This document shows positions 16,539-25,536 of a DNA stretch of 39,747 nt, piece after piece. The notes beneath the pieces are model-generated. The model made no database searches. It was not told the DNA's origin and saw nothing but the letters and a program-made list of their open reading frames with translations. The stretch is from JAJXUB01 sp047974805 (GTDB taxonomy: Bacteria; Actinomycetota; Actinomycetes; Actinomycetales; Dermatophilaceae), in the NCBI GenBank assembly GCA_047974805.1, contig JBKECS010000030.1:1-39747 (forward strand), in the 5' to 3' direction. Within the stretch, counting starts at the first letter, position 1; each line of letters begins with the position of its first letter. Both the position numbers and the translations under genes were made by a program.

Positions 16539-17309
16539 TTAAGATCCGGCAGCATCCTTGTCGGCGGCCAGGGGGTCGGCCACCCTCGTGTTGTCATCGG
16601 TCAGCCGTCCCTGTGCCAATCTCGTCGCCCGGTGGGGACGAGGTGGCACGAATCCGGTGACACGCTGCAACGCGGTCAGGATGTCGTCGGGCCGAACGAC
16701 AGGTGTGGTGTGCCGTACGACCAGGGTCAGTATCGCACACACGTCGCCGTCAACGGTCGTAGCACTGCCGGGGTCGTCGATGCGCGCAGAAAGCACGGCC
16801 CCCCGGACATCAAACGTTCTGGGCCCGGACTTGATCGTCCTGGTCACCTCGGCGACGTCCTGGGCGAGGAATTCCGTCAGTGCCGCACCGACGCTCGCAG
16901 CGGACGCCCCCGGTAGCCGCAGCTCCCATTGGCTGGCCTCCAGCCGCTCGGCAAGTGAGCCAGGACCGGCAACCACGACTTCGAGGATGTCCAGTCCGTC
17001 GGGCAGCGCCTCGTTCAACGCGGCCCGAGTCGTCGCCGGATCCAGTTGCCGGACAACGGAGATCTCGACGTATTCGGCCTCGCTGGCCGCCCCGGTGGGT
17101 GCGCCACCGGCCTAGGAGATCTTCGGGTGCGGATGGAACCCGGCCGAAAAGGCCATGGGGATCTCCGCCCGACGCAGTGCCCGCTCCAGCGCCCGGGCGA
17201 AGTCCCGGGTGGAGGAGAACCGCAACCGGCCGCGGCGGGCATACCGAATCCGAAGCCGTTGAACTGCCGGAGGTGGTGGTGGACCTTCGGGGGTGCGCGC
17301 GCGAGCCAT
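16539..17309 (-). pseudogene. TIGR03936/DUF2344 radical SAM-associated protein with in-frame TAG
   Basis: The N-terminal part starts at ATG 17309 and reads RLRIRYARRGRLRFSSTRDFARALERALRRAEIPMAFSAGFHPHPKIS, the DUF2344 signature. It is then stopped by TAG at 17112-17114. The same frame continues AGGAPTGAASEAEYVEISVVRQLDP and on to a natural stop at 16539. In relatives this site reads HPKIS-Tyr-A, so a single change TAC to TAG explains the break. The remaining 190 codons show no further lesion, which suggests a very recent mutation, a sequencing error or read-through. Its usual partner, the TIGR03960 radical SAM gene, lies upstream at 18813-20761 and is also broken. Confidence 0.85.
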
Positions 17310-17417
17310 GATGGCGAGCAGCCTAGTGTTGCCTCCTGCCGGCGCCGTCTTCACCGGCCCAAGATCCGGTGACCGCGATCGTCTTCCTTCAGCGAAGACG
17401 GGTCTAGTCTCAGCGCC

Positions 17418-18785
17418 ATGACCACCATCGACCGCCATCGTTTGGCCTCGTTGCTTGCCACCGAGCAGGCCACCTATCAGGACGAGCATCCGCGGTCACG
17501 GGCGCTGTATGCCGACGCGAGACACCTGTTCGGCCGGGTCCCGATGACCTGGATGAACATGTGGTCGGGGGGTTTCCCGCTGTATCTGGACCATGCCCGG
17601 GGAAACCGCATTACCGATGTCGATGGGGTGACCTACATCGACTTTGCCCTCGGTGACACCGGGGCCATGGCCGGCCACTCCCCCGCGGCGACCACAGCAG
17701 CGGTCGCGGCGCGCATCAGCGGTTTGGGGGGCATCACGACGATGCTGCCCACGGCGGATGCCGAATGGGTCGGTGCCGAGCTGTCCCGCCGCTTCCGCTT
17801 GCCCCAGTGGTCCTTCACACTGTCGGCCACGGACGCCAACCGCTGGGCGGTGCGCCTGGCCAGACTTGCCACCGGGCGCTCGAAGATCCTCATCTTCGGC
17901 TACAGCTATCACGGGTCGGTCGATGAGACGTTCGCCCTGCCCGGCCCCGACGGCGGCACCGTTTCCCGGCCCGGGAACGTAGCGCCGCCGGTCCCTCTGG
18001 ACCTGACCACGAGGGCCGCGACGTGGAACGACCTGGCCTCGGTGGAGGCGCAGTTGGCACATGGAGACGTTGCGGCGATCTTGACCGAGCCCGCGCTGAC
18101 CAACATCGGGATCGTCTGGCCCGAGCCGGGGTTCTTGGAAGGGCTGCGCGAGGTGGCGACCCGTTACGGGACGCTGCTGATGATCGACGAAACGCATACG
18201 TTCTCGGCAGGCTGGGGCGGGGCGAGCACGGCCTGGGATCTTGACCCAGACATCGTCGTGGTCGGCAAGTCCATCGGTGGCGGCATCCCCTCCGGGGCCT
18301 ACGGCATCTCCTCCGGGGTCGCCGAGGCGGTCGCCGTCCACACGGATTCCGGGGAAGCCGACATCGTCGATGTCGGCGGGGTCGGCGGCACCCTGGCCGG
18401 CAACGCGTTGTCCGTTGCAGCGATGCGGGCCACCCTGGGCGAGGTCCTGACCCCCGAGGCGTTCGAGCACATGATCACGTTGGCCACGATGTATACGGCC
18501 GGCGTGCAGGCGGTCATCGACACCTATGACCTGCCGTGGTCGATCAGCCAGCTGGGGGCACGGGCCGAATATCGCTTCGCCAGCCCGCCGCCTCGGACCG
18601 GTCAGGAGTCTGCGGCGGCGGCCGATGGGGACCTGGACGCATACCTGCACATTGCCCTGTGCAATCGCGGGATCCTCATGACGCCGTTCCACAACATGGC
18701 GCTGATGTGCCCCGAGACCAAAGCCGCCGACGTGGACCGGCACACGGAAGTGTTCGGGCAGGTCGTGGCAGCGTTGCGAGGCTGA
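17418..18785 (+). CDS. class III PLP-dependent aminotransferase (HemL/GSA-aminomutase-like)
   Basis: A 455-residue fold-type I aminotransferase. MIDETHTF carries the Asp that contacts the PLP ring nitrogen, and VVVGKSIGGGIPSGAYG contains the Schiff-base lysine. FALGDTGAMAGHSP and TLSATDANRWAVRLAR near the N terminus match the glutamate-1-semialdehyde aminomutase/class III group, but differences such as SATDAN in place of SGTEA suggest a transaminase of unknown substrate rather than HemL itself. It is on the plus strand and lies between DUF2344 and its radical SAM partner, which are usually adjacent, so it is probably an insertion or rearrangement in this lineage. Confidence 0.88.
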   Translation: MTTIDRHRLASLLATEQATYQDEHPRSRALYADARHLFGRVPMTWMNMWSGGFPLYLDHARGNRITDVDGVTYIDFALGDTGAMAGHSPAATTAAVAARISGLGGITTMLPTADAEWVGAELSRRFRLPQWSFTLSATDANRWAVRLARLATGRSKILIFGYSYHGSVDETFALPGPDGGTVSRPGNVAPPVPLDLTTRAATWNDLASVEAQLAHGDVAAILTEPALTNIGIVWPEPGFLEGLREVATRYGTLLMIDETHTFSAGWGGASTAWDLDPDIVVVGKSIGGGIPSGAYGISSGVAEAVAVHTDSGEADIVDVGGVGGTLAGNALSVAAMRATLGEVLTPEAFEHMITLATMYTAGVQAVIDTYDLPWSISQLGARAEYRFASPPPRTGQESAAAADGDLDAYLHIALCNRGILMTPFHNMALMCPETKAADVDRHTEVFGQVVAALRG

Positions 18786-18812
18786 CCGCCCGCCGCGCCA
18801 CTGCCAAGGCGC

Positions 18813-20761
18813 CTAGCCGACGACGGACAGCGGCAACAGGCTCCGTCCCGTGGGGCCGACCTGGTTCTCAGTGCCCAGATGGGGGCATACGCCGCAGTCG
18901 TAGCACGGGCTCCAGCGGCAGTCCTCGACCTCGACCTCGGACAGGGCGTCTTGCCAGTCCTGCCACAGCCAGTCCTTGTCCAGGCCCGAGTCGATGTGAT
19001 CCCAGGGCAGGACCTCCTGGTGCTGCCGCTCGCGGGTGGTGTACCAGTCGACGCCGATGCCGGAGGGGGCCAGGGCCTGCTGCGCCTGAGTCATCCATCG
19101 TTCGAAGGAGAAGTACTCGCTCCACCCGTCGAACCGGCCCCCATCGCGCCACACCGCCTCGATCACTCGGCCCACCCGACGGTCCCCTCGGGAGAGCAGA
19201 CCTTCGACGATGCCCGGTTTGCCGTCGTGGTAGCGGAAGCCGATGGCGCTGGCATACCGCCGGTCCGCTCGGATGGCTTCGCGCAACGCCGCCAAGCGTG
19301 CGTCGGTCTCGTCGGCGCCGAGCTGGGCGGCCCATTGGAACGGGGTATGCGGCTTCGGGACAAACCCGCCAATGGAAACCGTGCACCGGATATCCCGGCG
19401 CCCGCTGACCTGCCGGCCCGTGTCAATGACCCGTTTGGCCAGGTCAGCGATCTGCAGCAGGTCCTCATCGGTTTCCGTCGGCAGTCCGCACATGAAGTAG
19501 AGCTTGACCTGGCGCCACCCGGCCCCGTATGCCGCAGCGACGGTATCGATGAGGTCCTGTTCGGAGACCATCTTGTTGATCACCCGACGGATGCGTTCGG
19601 AGCCGCCCTCGGGGGCGAAGGTCAGCCCGGAGCGCCGCCCGTTGCGGGTCAGTTCGTTAGCCAGGTCGATGTTGAAGGCATCCACCCTGGTCGAGGGAAG
19701 CGACAGGCCGACTTGCTCCTCCTGTAGCGGTCGGCCAGGCCCTTGGTGATGTCGGCGATCTCCGAATGGTCCGCGCTGGACAGCGACAACAGGCCGACCT
19801 CCTCGAACCCGGTGGCGGCCAAGCCGGTGGCAACCATGCGGCCTATGCCGTCGATGGAGCGTTCCCGTACTGGGCGGGTGATCATCCCGGCTTGGCAGAA
19901 CCGGCAGCCGCGCGTGCATCCCCGGAAGATCTCTACGCTCATCCGCTCGTGCACGGTTTCGGCCAAGGGGACCAGCGGGTGCTTCGGATAGGGCCAGTCG
20001 TCGAGATCGGTCACGGTGTGCTTGGCGACCCGCCAGGGGACGCCGGGACGGTTGGGCACCACCCGCTGGATGCGCCCGTCGGGCAGGTAGCTGACGTCAT
20101 AGAAGGCCGGGACGTAGACACCTGCTGAGCTCAGCCGCAGCAAGGCGTCCTCCCGGCCACCTGGGGCGCCCTCCGCCTTCCAATTCCGGAGGACGTCCGT
20201 CACCGCGAGGACGGCCTCCTCGCCGTCGCCGATGATCGCGGCATCAATGAAATCGGCAACCGGTTCGGGATTGAACGAGGCGTGTCCACCGACGATGACC
20301 AGCGGGTCCTCCTCGCTCCGCTCGGACGAGTGCAGCGGGATGCCGCCGAGGTCGAGGGCAGTGAGCAGATTGGTGTAGCCCAGTTCGGTCGACATCGAGA
20401 AGCCGAGGATGTCGAAGTCCCGCACGCTACGATGCGCATCGACGGTCATTTGAGGCAGGCCATGCTGTCGCAGCAGCACCTCGAGGTCCGGCCAGACGGC
20501 ATACGAGCGCTCGCAGAGGGTGTCCGGGCGTTCGTTGAGGACTTCATAGAGGATCATGACACCCTGGTTGGGGGCACCGACCTCGTACGCGTCCGGGTAC
20601 ATCAACGCCCAACGAACGGTGAGGTCCTCACCGCCTGGGCCGAACCCGCCGACGTTCCAGTCCTTGACCGTGGAGTTCAGCTCGCCGCCGACGTACTGGA
20701 TGGGCTTGCCGACCGCTTCCAGCAGCGGTTCCAGGGCGGAGAAGTATGACTCACCGGGCAT
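18813..20761 (-). pseudogene. TIGR03960 B12-binding-like radical SAM protein, frameshifted
   Basis: The 5' part (20761 to about 19724) encodes a cobalamin-binding-like domain (KPIQYVGGELNS, DILGFSMSTELGYTN, VIVGGHASFNPEP) and the radical SAM cluster motif GCTRGCRFCQAG (CxxxCxxC), then LSLSSADHSEIADITKGLADRY. The family sequence resumes in another frame from 19721 as EEQVGLSLPSTRVDAFNIDLANELTRNGRRSG and continues to DCGVCPHLG near 18813. One base is missing between Tyr (19724-19726) and Glu (19719-19721), in AGGAGGAG; restoring one G gives RYREEQ. As it stands the 5' frame ends at 19649 and would lose the C-terminal third. The function of the family is unknown; it normally pairs with DUF2344. 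Confidence 0.85.
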
Positions 20762-20953
20762 TGGCCCAGCCTAGGTCGCGCCACCAGGAGCCGGAAACCT
20801 CGCAGGTCCGGCTGCCCGGGAATGACGCGCCACCATCCACCGGACGCTCGCCGGACGACTCACTCCTCCTCGCAACCCCGCCGCCTCAGCCACCCCGCCT
20901 CACCTCGCCATCCCGCCGCCGCACCCCTGATCTACCCCCTCATCGAACGGAAA

Positions 20954-20991
20954 GTGTGGTGATCACCCCAGTATTGGTCCGATGACCTGCA
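20954..20991 (+). repeat. copy 1 of a 38-nt repeat with palindrome GGTGATCACC
   Basis: It shares 27 of 38 positions with 22328-22365, including the 14-nt core GGTGATCACCCCAG and an ATGAC at the same spacing. It lies about 210 nt upstream of the AbiEi/DUF559-like gene, in direct orientation with the second copy beyond that gene. The rest of the 436-nt gap 20762-21197 holds no gene that I can support. Confidence 0.6.
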
Positions 20992-21064
20992 CGCTGACAC
21001 GAACAGTGAGCGGTCCTTCCGCGGAGTCGCCAAGTCGAAGGACGCGCCGACGACGGAGCGTCGT

Positions 21065-21134
21065 GTTCACCCACAGGCCCACCGGCGAGGCAATGCCCCA
21101 GCGTCATGTTCATCCACAGCCTCACCAGCGGGCC
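21065..21134 (+). repeat. two imperfect 27-nt direct repeats (GTTCAYCCACAG...)
   Basis: Units at 21065-21091 and 21108-21134 match at 21 of 27 positions and begin GTTCACCCACAG and GTTCATCCACAG. TCATCCACA in the second is one base from the DnaA box TTATCCACA. They lie 64-133 nt upstream of the AbiEi/DUF559-like start, so they could be promoter-proximal binding sites. Confidence 0.5.
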
Positions 21135-21197
21135 GACGTTGTCCCCAGAACCGCCAATGACGTGGGTTTGGGGCCGGCATTCGGCCAACGTGAGGAT

Positions 21198-22171
21198 ATG
21201 CCAACACTGTCACCGTCGGTCCGTCAGCTACTCGCTCGGCAGAATTGGGTGATCACTCGACGTCAGTTCCTGCAGGCAGGGGCCAGTGTCGAGACCGTTC
21301 GATGGCACGCCGGTCGAGATTGGCGAGTAGTCCTGCCGAGCATCTATCTGCTCGGGCGCGAGAGCATGTCGCTGCCCCAACGCCAGATGCCGCATTGCTG
21401 TGGGCCGGTAGTGGGTCCTTCATCGGCGGACCGACCGCCGCACGATGGTACGGACTGCGCAACGCGCCAACCCACCCATCGACCGTTGACGTCATCGTGC
21501 CGGCAACGAAGCGATCGCGCGCAGTGGGATTCGCGCGGGCCCGCCGGAGCACGCTGGTGGATGTCAACCCCACCATCCGCGGACCGATCCGGGTCTGCTC
21601 CCCCGCCCGGGCCTGCATCGACACAGCGGTTGCCCTGACCCGCGAATCCGATCAGGCGGCCTTGCTTATCGAGGCGGTCCAACGCCGAGTCACCACCGTG
21701 GACGCCCTCGCGGAATGGTCGCATCGGCTGCGAACGAACGAGCGCGTCCGTCTCGGTGACGCGCTTCGGGCAGCGGCCTCCGGCGCCTGGTCACTCCCCG
21801 AGCAGGAGTTACTCGATCTCGTCGCCTCATCGTCGGTGTTGCACGAGCCATGGCCAAACCCGCGACTGCAGGGCCCAAACGGGCAGACCCTCATCTCTGC
21901 GGATGTGTGGTTTGACGATGTGGCGCTCGCCGTGATGGTTCATTCCTTCGCCTATCACTCCCAGGGCGCCCAGTGGGATCGGACCGTTGAGCGCGACGGC
22001 GACCTGACCAGCCTCGGGGTCATCGTCGTTGGGGTCACCCCCGCCATCCTGCGAGCAGAGCCTGAGGCCTTCCTCGCCCGGCTTGAGCAAACGTATGCGA
22101 CCGCCGCCAGCCGGCCTCGCCCGCGCGTGACGGCCCTCCCTCGGTTGGCAAGGACTAGCTTGCCACGCTGA
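21198..22171 (+). pseudogene. AbiEi/DUF559-like protein, frameshifted
   Basis: The 5' frame from ATG 21198 (GAGG just upstream) encodes a winged-helix start, LSPSVRQLLARQNWVITRRQFLQAGASV and RVVLPSIYLLG, then LPQRQ. The family sequence resumes one frame over as DAALLWAGSGSFIGGPTAARWYGL from 21386 and runs to SLPR at 22171. One base is missing near 21387. The C-terminal region (SADVWFDDVALAVMVHSFAYH, then DLTSLGVIVVGVTP) is the endonuclease-like fold seen in DUF559 relatives, with MVH where the acidic EVD is usual, so nuclease activity is doubtful even if intact. Relatives are common in actinobacteria, some as AbiEi-like antitoxins; no toxin partner is adjacent. Confidence 0.75.
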
Positions 22172-22327
22172 CCGCATCGGCGCGGACCCTTTGGGCGATG
22201 GTGATCGGGGCCTTGCCTCGTCCACGCACCCATGTGGTTGCGGTGAGCGGGACGGACGGTGTGGAGCAGGCCTGCTCACCGTCAGCGGCCTGATTGCGCC
22301 ACCAACGTGCACGTCACGGTGCGCGCC

Positions 22328-22365
22328 GTGGGGTGATCACCCCAGCTTTCGCACAATGACAGGCA
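22328..22365 (+). repeat. copy 2 of the 38-nt repeat with palindrome GGGTGATCACCC
   Basis: Here the palindrome is a perfect 12-mer, GGGTGATCACCC. The copy lies 157 nt after the stop of the AbiEi/DUF559-like gene, in the same orientation as copy 1. The gap 22172-22524 holds only this and the hairpin at 22424-22474. Confidence 0.6.
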
Positions 22366-22423
22366 TTCAGGCCCATCACCAGGCGACCTTGGAACGTGGT
22401 GCGGGCGTTAGCGTGGGACACGA

Positions 22424-22474
22424 AACCTCCGGGTTGGAGTGGGCCTTCGACAAGCCACATCCCACTCGGAGGTT
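22424..22474. terminator. two-segment hairpin between convergent genes
   Basis: AACCTCC (22424-22430) pairs with GGAGGTT (22468-22474) and GAGTGGG (22437-22443) pairs with CCCACTC (22461-22467), with a 6-nt bulge on the left side and a 17-nt loop. It sits 50 nt beyond the fadD stop, so it is a plausible terminator for fadD on the minus strand, though no T tract follows. Confidence 0.5.
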
Positions 22475-22524
22475 CTCCCTAGTTCAATCAGGCTCGCCGC
22501 TACCAACGTCCTGGCCGGGTAAAG

Positions 22525-24411
22525 CTAGCTGGCATACAGGTCGTTGAGGGCATCCTGGTTCGCTACCGTCACGACCTTGCGCTTGAGCTTCAGGCTGGGG
22601 GTCAGCTCGCCGGACTCCACGCTGAGATCGTGGTCGAGGATGACGAACTTCTTGATCGTCTCCCACCTGTTCAGCCCGGCGTTGAGTTCATCAACGTACC
22701 CCTGGACCATGGCCCGTGCCTTGTCCGAGCTGACCACCTCGGCATACTCGGCGCCGTCCATGCCGTGGGCCGTCGCCCAGCCGAGCATGGCCTCGGGGTC
22801 CAAGGCGATCAGCGCGGTGACGAAGTTGCGTTGGTCCCCATAGACCATCATCTGCGAGACATAGGGGCAGAGCCCCTTGAAGGTCGACTCAATCACCGAC
22901 GGGGCGACGTACTTCCCGCCAGAGGTCTTGAACAGGTCCTTCTTTCGATCGGTGATCGTCAAGAACCCGCGATCGTCCAGTTCGCCGATATCACCGGTGT
23001 GGAACCAGCCGTCGGCATCGATCGCCTCCGCCGTGGCGTCGGGGTTGTTGTGGTATCCGGCCATGACCCCCTCGCCCCGCAATAGCACTTCACCGTCCGG
23101 CGCGATCTGGGTTTCCAGACCTGGCAGGGCCCAACCGACCGAGCCCGTTCGATACGCCACAACACGATTGACGTATGCCGCGGACGAGGTTTCCGTCAGG
23201 CCGTACCCCTGGGCAATGAGCATTCCGGTGGCCGCGAACCAGCGAGCGATGTCGCTGTTCAGTGCGGCCGAGCCGGAGATGAAGAAGCGGATGTTGCCGC
23301 CGAAGCGCTCGCGGAGTTTAGACAGCACGAGCTTGTCCGCCACCGCATGCTTGATCGCGAGCAGCCCACCGGGATCCTTGCCCTGCTCCCGCAGCCGTGC
23401 CACCTCGTCACCGACACCGATGGACCAGTCGAAGAGTTTGGCCTTCACCCCACCCTCGGCGGCCATCATTTGGGTGATCCGGGCGTGGGCCTTCTCGAAG
23501 ATGCGCGGAGCAGCGCCCATGAACGTGGGATGGACGACGGCGAGGTTGTCCACAATCTTGTCGATGCGGCCGTCGATTGCCGTCGGGAAGCCAATGGCCA
23601 GGTTGATCGTCAGCAGCTGTTTGCCGAACACATGGGACAGCGGCAGCCAGAGATACTGCAGATCGTCCTGGGTGAGGATGTTGATCGCGGCGCAGGCAGC
23701 CCCTTGATAGGTCCACGTTGAGTGCAGCAGCCGCACACCCTTGGGCCGGCCCGTCGTCCCCGAGGTGTACATCAAGGTGGCCAGATGATCCGGCTTGCTC
23801 GCCTCGATCCTGGCGTCCACCGCCTCCGGCTCGGCCTCCAAGCGCGCCACCCCCCGGTCGCTCAGCTCCTGCAGGGTCAAAACCCATCCGGCCGGCGCCG
23901 TGACCGGGACCTCACCGCTGAGCAGGACGACCGCGGACACCGACGGGATCTGGTCACGGATGGCGATGAGTTTGTCCAATTGGACGTCGTCCTCGGCGAA
24001 GACGAGCTTGGAGCCGGAGTCGGACAGGATAAACGCGACATCCTCGGGGATCGTGCTCGGATAGATCGTCGTGGTCGCCCCACCGGCGCACATGACGGCC
24101 AGATCGGCGAGTGCCCACTCATAGCGGGTGCCAGAAGCCAGGGCCACCCGGTCTTCGGGGTCGATGCCCAGGTCGATCAGCCCGGCAGCCATCGGATACA
24201 CCCGATCCTGAGCCTGTCGCCAGGTGACCGAGTGCCAGGTGTCCTCCCCCGCGCTGTCCGTCGTGGCATACATGAATGCCGTGGCGCCCGGGGCCGCGTT
24301 GGCCCGATTTCGGAAGAGGGCGCCCACGCTTGCCGGGCGGTCGTTCAGCAGGACGGAGTTGGTGACCTCGTCGCGTATGCGCGCTACGGTCACCAGCGGT
24401 GTCATCGTCAT
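22525..24411 (-). CDS. long-chain acyl-CoA synthetase (FadD-like, AMP-binding)
   Basis: A 628-residue ANL-superfamily enzyme that would activate long-chain fatty acids through an acyl-adenylate. The AMP/phosphate loop is LMYTSGTTGRPKGV, followed by GYGLTETSSA (A5 motif), DGWFHTGDIGELDDRGFLTITDRKKDLFKTSGGKYVAP (A7-A10, with the catalytic lysine) and a C-terminal lid. The start is ATG 24411, preceded by GAGGT at 6 nt; the open frame extends to 24489 without support. It is a typical actinobacterial AMP-dependent synthetase of the FadD15 kind. It is on the same strand as ribF but separated from it by 150 nt. Confidence 0.93.
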   Translation of the reverse strand: MTMTPLVTVARIRDEVTNSVLLNDRPASVGALFRNRANAAPGATAFMYATTDSAGEDTWHSVTWRQAQDRVYPMAAGLIDLGIDPEDRVALASGTRYEWALADLAVMCAGGATTTIYPSTIPEDVAFILSDSGSKLVFAEDDVQLDKLIAIRDQIPSVSAVVLLSGEVPVTAPAGWVLTLQELSDRGVARLEAEPEAVDARIEASKPDHLATLMYTSGTTGRPKGVRLLHSTWTYQGAACAAINILTQDDLQYLWLPLSHVFGKQLLTINLAIGFPTAIDGRIDKIVDNLAVVHPTFMGAAPRIFEKAHARITQMMAAEGGVKAKLFDWSIGVGDEVARLREQGKDPGGLLAIKHAVADKLVLSKLRERFGGNIRFFISGSAALNSDIARWFAATGMLIAQGYGLTETSSAAYVNRVVAYRTGSVGWALPGLETQIAPDGEVLLRGEGVMAGYHNNPDATAEAIDADGWFHTGDIGELDDRGFLTITDRKKDLFKTSGGKYVAPSVIESTFKGLCPYVSQMMVYGDQRNFVTALIALDPEAMLGWATAHGMDGAEYAEVVSSDKARAMVQGYVDELNAGLNRWETIKKFVILDHDLSVESGELTPSLKLKRKVVTVANQDALNDLYAS

Positions 24412-24563
24412 GTCGGGACCTCGTTGTCCTTCTCGGCGGTGTCGCCAGATGGCGTCCAAGGACCCCGGTGGGGCCCCCGGGCAATCCAACCTACCGGCGA
24501 GTAGGCCGCTGTGTCACATTTCGGTCCCGTCCGACCGGGCCCCGTCAGTGGCGTCGGTGCCGG

Positions 24564-25535
24564 TCAGGACGGCACGATGCGGCTCAGCACGCTCCGGGTT
24601 TGATCGACGTCCTGAGCCATGGCGGCGAGCAACTCGTCGATCGAGTCGAACTTCACGGTCGGGCGGATCCGTTCGACGAACTCGATCATGACGCTCTCGT
24701 CGTAAAGGTCCAGGTCAGTGCGATCAAGCACGTATGCCTCCACCGTGCGGGCTTCGTCGGTGTCAAAGGTGGGGTTGGTGCCGATGGAGATGGCGCAGGG
24801 CATCGTCCGGTCAACCGTTCCCTCTTCGACGTCGCGGCGGGTCAGCCACCCGGCATACACCCCTTCGGCAGGCACGTAGCCCAACGCGTTCGGCGCAAGA
24901 TTTGCGGTGGGACAGCCCAGCTGGCGGCCCCGATGGTGCCCGTGCACCACAATCCCCACCACTCGGTGCGGTCGTCCAAGCAAGCGTGCCGCCCCGGCAA
25001 CATCGCCCTCGGCCAACAGGCGCCGGACGCTGCTGGAGCTGAATCGCTCGCCGTCTCCGACATCGGCCAGGACGACAACCTCGAATCCGTGTTGCTCGCC
25101 CAACCGTGCCAAGGTGGCCGCATCCCCGGAATTACGCACCCCGAAGCGGGTGTCTTGCCCGACGACCACCACGGCAGCCTGCAACGCCTGGACGAAAACC
25201 TCCTCAACGAATTCCTCGGGGGTTTTGGCAGCGAATTCTTTGGTGAACTCCAAGACGAGCACCCCGTCCACGCCGGCGACCGCCAAGAGTTGGTCCCGCA
25301 GCGCCCCCGGTGTGATGAGGTCCGGGGCACGCTCGGGGCGAAGCACGGCGAGCGGGTGCGGTTCGAAGGTGACCACCACGCTGGGCAGGGATCGGTCCCG
25401 AGCCTCCTCGGTCAGTCGGGCAAGGATGGCCTTGTGTCCTCGGTGCACGCCATCGAAGTTGCCGAGGGTGACAACGCTCGGCCGCAGCTCGGCCGGCGTC
25501 TGGGCGGGGTCGGTCCAGCGATGCACGAGCGACAC
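24564..25535 (-). CDS. ribF: bifunctional riboflavin kinase/FAD synthetase RibF
   Basis: RibF makes FMN from riboflavin and then FAD. The N-terminal nucleotidyltransferase domain carries GNFDGVHRGHKAILARL (about residues 24-40) and FSSSSVRRLL; the C-terminal flavokinase domain carries GRQLGCPTANL and GTNPTFD. The 323-residue length is standard. I chose the GTG at 25535 (VSLVHRWTDP), one base beyond the truB stop, because a coupled start fits the tight rbfA-truB-ribF chain; a more upstream start within truB is possible but unlikely. Confidence 0.95.
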   Translation of the reverse strand: MSLVHRWTDPAQTPAELRPSVVTLGNFDGVHRGHKAILARLTEEARDRSLPSVVVTFEPHPLAVLRPERAPDLITPGALRDQLLAVAGVDGVLVLEFTKEFAAKTPEEFVEEVFVQALQAAVVVVGQDTRFGVRNSGDAATLARLGEQHGFEVVVLADVGDGERFSSSSVRRLLAEGDVAGAARLLGRPHRVVGIVVHGHHRGRQLGCPTANLAPNALGYVPAEGVYAGWLTRRDVEEGTVDRTMPCAISIGTNPTFDTDEARTVEAYVLDRTDLDLYDESVMIEFVERIRPTVKFDSIDELLAAMAQDVDQTRSVLSRIVPS

Positions 25536-25536
25536 T

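Noticed and set aside
15187..16542. Plus-strand open frame of 451 codons opposite the RNase E N-terminal region
   Set aside because: It mirrors the low-complexity Ala/Ser/Arg region of RNase E; no domain is recognisable.
17112..17114. TAG decoded as pyrrolysine in DUF2344
   Set aside because: The family has tyrosine at this site and nothing in the window suggests pyrrolysine machinery.
17496..18743. Minus-strand open frame of 415 codons opposite the aminotransferase
   Set aside because: The plus-strand aminotransferase has clear PLP motifs; the reverse frame reads as Gly/Arg/Asp-rich filler.
19715..19730. Programmed -1 frameshift in the radical SAM gene, aided by the internal Shine-Dalgarno-like AGGAGGAG
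   Set aside because: There is no slippery heptamer, and homologues read through in one frame as far as I know; loss of one G is simpler. Kept only as a remote option.
20982..21197. N-terminal extension of the AbiEi/DUF559-like gene from ATG 20982
   Set aside because: The extension crosses the direct repeats, is Arg/Pro-rich, and homologues start at the LSPSVRQLL segment.
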